Source: Sodiomyces alkalinus F11 (Eukaryota > Ascomycota > Sordariomycetes > Glomerellales > Plectosphaerellaceae). Taken from it: DNA of 64,000 bases. Shown here one piece after another: positions 60,501 through 64,000 of this stretch (position 1 is the stretch's first letter; the number at the start of each line of letters is the position of its first letter). Position numbers and translations under genes: made by a program. The stretch spans positions 62,001-126,000 of the forward strand of contig NW_021167086.1 of assembly GCF_003711515.1 (NCBI RefSeq), given 5' to 3'. The notes beneath the pieces are model-generated. The model made no database searches. It saw only the letters and a program-made list of their open reading frames with translations, and was not told the origin of the DNA.

Positions 60501-61440
60501 TAGACCGTCTATACCGACGCTCTATAAGTATATATTATATCGAGATATAAGAATTTACATAAGGCCGCTTTAGCTTATATCGCGGTCGATTATATAATAT
60601 CTAATAGTCTATAAAACGAGTTCTAAAAGGTATACGAAAAGGACGTAAAATATAAACCTATTATAAGCGAACTACGTATATAATAGGATAGCACTAAAAA
60701 TTCGAGTAGTCGTAGATAGAAGATTCTACCCGCTTATCTTTAGAACGGACTACTATATATAGTCGGCGAAGGCGATAGATTACGATTAATCGTCTTATAA
60801 AAGCTAATACCTAGGATACTTTACATAATATATAACGATAACTATTATTTCGGAGTTAAGCGGATAATCCACGTATTAGATAGCTTTAGCTTCCGGGGAA
60901 AACGGGTAGTAATCACGGAATAGGTATAATACTATCTAGTATATCTCGAAAATACCACGGATCGGTAAAAGCCTTTAGGCGAGCTGTAGCTAATTATACC
61001 ACTTATTATACCTTTCTTAACGATCACGATTAATTTTATCGTCGGCTTACTATTAGTTAAATATGAATATTTATTTTCGGCGCTTAAAGATAAGCCCGTT
61101 AATAGGTTTAATATACTGCTAATAGTTATATATAAGACTAGTAAGAAGACTATTTTAATACCTGGCCACTTAATGTATACGGTAAAAAATTAGGCGAAGG
61201 TCTTTCTAAGAATACTATAACTAATAGATTAGGGTCTACTAGTCCGTATTATCTCGGATTAAGATCCGAAATTTATATTAGAATCTTAGCAGGAGTTCTA
61301 GAAGTGCTTAGGGATATAGCTCGTGTTAGCCACGGTATAGTATTCGTAAATAAATAGCTTTTCGGAGCGAAAACATCAGGTAGTTAAGATTAGGGAAGGA
61401 TTATAGCGCCCGGACGTTTTACTATTAAGCCCTGAAATGT
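54590..61440 (+). mobile_element. Ty3/gypsy-type element E, gag-pol, RIP-mutated, 3' end not seen
   Basis: Plus-strand order: a Gln-rich region (about 55990-56150), gag (about 56440-57060, EEAYINLDTLFLGKANT), an Asn/Arg/Gly-rich RNA-binding-like tail (about 57080-57280, NRGSRG), aspartic protease (about 58160, VYIDSGYTTIIV), reverse transcriptase (about 59170-59640, VVNLRRLNAAI, ITIVSP and the box read as YTNNIIIFSN near 59475), RNase H (about 59960-60400, FLNLDTSGSGLGIF, ending YIPGR-stop-NLVLDALSRL), integrase zinc-binding (about 60800-60880) and core (about 61030-61360, INFIVGLLL, RIISD-stop-DPKF). The integrase stops short and is followed by the MULE, so the 3' end is missing or elsewhere. 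The 5' border is uncertain. Confidence 0.75.
54619..54650. repeat. Perfect 10-bp hairpin, GTGGCAGAGA / TCTCTGCCAC
   Basis: Stem 54619-54628 with 54641-54650, 12-nt loop, at the presumed left edge of element E. Retained CA and TG here suggest part of this short stretch escaped RIP. It could lie inside an LTR. Confidence 0.6.
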
Positions 61441-61526
61441 GGATCCATAATAATATAAGTCCCCTTACCTATAAACCCCCTATTTTATAGTACTAAAACG
61501 AGGTCCGGCGGAGATAAGGTATATAC

Positions 61527-61561
61527 CGTTATATACTATTATATTTAACCACCCTTAATTA
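61527..61561. repeat. Left terminal inverted repeat of the MULE
   Basis: 35 bp, begins CGTTATATACTATTATA and ends CACCCTTAATTA; complements 63966-64000 with one mismatch (a transition). It may continue outward. Confidence 0.88.
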
Positions 61562-63965
61562 CCTGCCTACCTTATACTATAGACTTTAACCACTCTACCT
61601 AAAATCTATAACTATCACCACCACGCCCACGATAGAACGACCCTACGGCCTTACGCCGCCGATTACCACCTACGGCTTAGCAGAAGAGGCTTAACGAGCT
61701 ATTCAGGAATATACCTTCTCGAACGGCTACTCTCTTATTATTAAAGAATAGTATCTGCCCGCCTTTATAGTTAGAAGTCCGATACGAATCACGTTCCGGT
61801 ATAGGAAAGGACGTTCTAAAAGCGCTCGATTATCCTAAGTCCACGAGACTAAGCATAGGAAGACCTCTACGTAGATAACTAACTATCCTTTTCGGATTAA
61901 TATTAAAGAGTAGGGCGGGCGATAGGTTATAGATCCTATTCGTGGCCATAGAAACGATACGGCCTCTTTCTATAACCACCTATAGGCTAAAGCCTCGTCC
62001 TTCCTATCCTTTTATAACTTATAGCTCTCTGTATTTAAAGATAAGGTCGTTAATATATAGAATACTAGTATTCGGCCCTAGTAGATTATAATAAGGCTCC
62101 GAAACCCAGAATCGTCAGAATAAGCACTATTTTAGGTTATTCGTTCGGATATTATAAACTTACTTACTAAACACCGTAAAGACGAGCTTACTAGCCGTAG
62201 CCCATTATAGTGGCTTTATAAGGTAACCCTTTCTCTCTTAGATATCGGAAACCTAGCTAATACCTACTATTTCTATAGTAATTAGATAACGCGTCGAGCT
62301 TCTTCTACCGAGACCTTTAAGACGACCTAGGCCGCGTTAAATACTTATTTATCACGCCGCGATCTTTTATTAAGCTACTACGTTAATCCCCCGACCTTTT
62401 ACTATTTAACTATACCTATAAGACTAATCGCTTTAATATACCGTTACTTAGTATCTACGGTATCACGCCTTTCCGAAAAGCGTTTTAGATTACCTATACC
62501 TTCCTAAACGGGGAAAAAGAGGCTTAATATAACTAGTCTTTAGAATACCTTTTCGCGTTCCTAGGCGATTCTTACCCTATACCGCGTCATATTATTACGG
62601 ACCGTAAACTCGCCTTAATTAAAGCCCTTCGGAACCACCTAAAGTCGAGCAGTATTAACTTCGTTTTATACCGCTAGTATATTAACGCTAATATCCTGGC
62701 TAAGACTAAAAGCGCCTTTCTGAAGCTAACTCGAATAACTAACGGCCGGATTAAGCGCTACCCTTAGTTCGTTATTTTCCTTAAGGCCTAGAATACCTTA
62801 ATTAATAGCAGTATAAAGAAGGAGTTTAACCGGTAACTAGGAGAGTTCTAGCGTGATAGCGTTTACCTAAGAAACGCTATTAATTACGCGGTGAATACCT
62901 GGATTATACTATAGAAAGAGAGGTTTATTATTTACTAGCTAAATAAAGTACCTTACTTTGGGCACTTCACGATATCTATTATAGAATCTTTATACGCAAG
63001 CCTTAAGACCTTCCTATACTATCCGACTAGGGATTTAGTAATAGTCTTTCGTAAACTAAAGCTATACTAAAGAAACTAAGAGGAGGAGATCTTACTTAAG
63101 AGGAATAGGCGAATAAATAAGGTAGCGTTTACTATATAAGGCTTTCTCTTTAGCCTAGTTCGCTATTAACTTATCTCCTAGGCTCTCTAGATTCTATAAC
63201 GCGACGAAATCCCTCGCCTACCCTAGGAGAGATAAGGTTATAATTAATAACCTTAACCCTAACCTCTTATAGCCTACTTATCCTGCCCTATTTAGTAAAC
63301 CCACGGCCTACCTTATTATCACATACTTACCCGCTATATACGTGATAATACGCTACTTAAGATCCGGTCTTTTAATCTATACTAGCGGTAGGATTAAGAT
63401 TAGATTAATGCATAGGATCGTAATAACGAAGGAAGCACTACTAAAGGCGGAGATACGCCTAGCCCCTTTACGCCTTAATTGCCCTTAGATCCTATAATCG
63501 TTCGTGGAAAAGGCCGCCTAAAAGGCGCTATTACAATATCGAATTCGAGCCACGCGAGAGGCCACGGGGCGAGTAGTATACGGAGACTACCCTTTACTTT
63601 CGAGATAGTCTAAGCAGAAGAACAGAACGAGGTAATTACCCCTCTATCTATAGTGCCTCCGGCGCTCCCTACTATTAATATATATAAGCCGGGGACCGTG
63701 GCTCCACGTAGGAGCTATCGGATCTACGAAAAGGAGGCCGAGGTAGAGGAGGATACCCTTATTAACTCCCTCGAGTATCTATATATCACGATTTCGGCAG
63801 AGTTTAAAGGTCCTATCGATACACTACTAAGACAGATTAAGGAAGAGGCACTGCAGGAGGCTCTTAAGGAGCTCGCGGAAATAGATTAGCTAGCTACTTA
63901 GGTTATTATTATTATTATTATTATAGTATTACCTTAGGCATAATTAACGCAAATTAACTATAGTT

Positions 63966-64000
63966 TAATTAAGGGTGGTTAAATATAATGGTATATAACG
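63966..64000. repeat. Right terminal inverted repeat of the MULE (at window edge)
   Basis: Reverse complement of 61527-61561. A TTA trinucleotide microsatellite (about 63905-63922) lies between the transposase stop and this repeat. Confidence 0.85.

Larger units (their letters stand above)
18240..64000. other. RIP-mutated heterochromatin-like block
   Basis: Across this block CpA and TpG dinucleotides are rare while TpA and CpG remain common, TAA/TAG interrupt every remnant coding frame, and TGA is scarce. Paired LTRs differ mainly by transitions. This is what the fungal RIP pathway does to duplicated DNA in the sexual cycle. No intact host gene is visible. Exceptions with normal dinucleotide content are the island at 30600-30930, the outer part of the border repeat and short pieces near 54.6 kb. 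Confidence 0.9.
61527..64000 (+). mobile_element. MULE-type DNA transposon (Hop-like), RIP-mutated, runs to the window edge
   Basis: Flanked by a 35-bp terminal inverted repeat: 61527-61561 and 63966-64000 are reverse complements with one mismatch. The plus-strand transposase remains read: a FAR1-like DNA-binding domain (about 61700-61960, EYTFSNGYSLIIKE, PFRINIKE, DPIRGHRND), the transposase core with TDRKLALIKAL near 62597 (first catalytic Asp), a YRQYINANILAKTK segment near 62670 (usually CRWHxNxNVLAK; His and Cys read as Tyr), and a C-terminal proline/charged tail. A 78-codon stretch 63653-63889 is open by chance and ends at the natural TAG. The transposase is about 750 codons. The true outer ends may extend beyond the window, since the right repeat reaches its last base. 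Confidence 0.88.

Noticed and set aside
18240..64000. CRISPR-like or satellite arrays in the AT-rich block
   Set aside because: Repeats found are LTR pairs, terminal repeats or irregular short arrays; no regular repeat-spacer pattern, and the organism is a fungus.

Overview
The window looks like a filamentous ascomycete chromosome (Pezizomycotina, probably a Sordariomycete). Genes carry short GT-AG introns with GCTAAC-type branch sites, all proteins have fungal orthologues, and an abrupt border separates a GC-richer gene block from about 45 kb of AT-shifted repeats in which CpA/TpG dinucleotides are strongly depleted and reading frames are riddled with TAA/TAG. That pattern is the signature of repeat-induced point mutation (RIP).

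Region 1 (1-18102) holds six genes: a Mpv17/PMP22-family membrane protein (+), phosphoglycerate kinase (+), the small proteasome/TREX-2 subunit Sem1/Dss1 (-), the histone-chaperone subunit Hir3 (-, four exons, about 2148 aa with a very acidic repeat-bearing tail), a Bud7/Bch1-type exomer subunit (+, six exons), and a casein kinase I-family gene (-). HIR3 and BUD7 are divergent and share one 783-bp promoter region. The CK1 gene sits at the repeat border and has an in-frame TAA between the glycine-rich loop and the catalytic lysine, at a position compatible with a CpA-to-TpA change; I think RIP leaked into it from the adjacent repeats.

Region 2 (about 18.1-64 kb) is a graveyard of RIP-mutated mobile elements with no intact host gene visible. 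From left to right: a degraded border repeat and unassigned repeats (18.1-21.0 kb), a minus-strand Ty1/copia fragment (about 21.05-22.5 kb), a plus-strand Ty3/gypsy chromovirus A (about 22.5-27.7 kb), then a nested stack. Chromovirus B (minus, 28043-53347, 5-bp target duplication TATAC) is itself interrupted by gypsy D (plus, 33064-40206, target duplication GGTCC) and by chromovirus C (minus, 45591-53338, target duplication ATTAT, inserted in B's right LTR). Right of B come the continuation of A, another plus-strand gypsy element E (about 54.6-61.4 kb) and a MULE-type DNA transposon (61527 to the window end) bounded by 35-bp terminal inverted repeats.

The most unusual point is that three of the gypsy elements (A, B, C) each seem to carry an extra degraded reading frame downstream of pol, on the strand opposite to gag-pol. 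I do not recognise any of the three. The one in B runs about 1.8 kb with only TAA/TAG interruptions and ends inside a roughly 320-bp island that, unlike everything around it, has kept normal CpA/TpG content. All splice sites and frames were read by eye, not computed.
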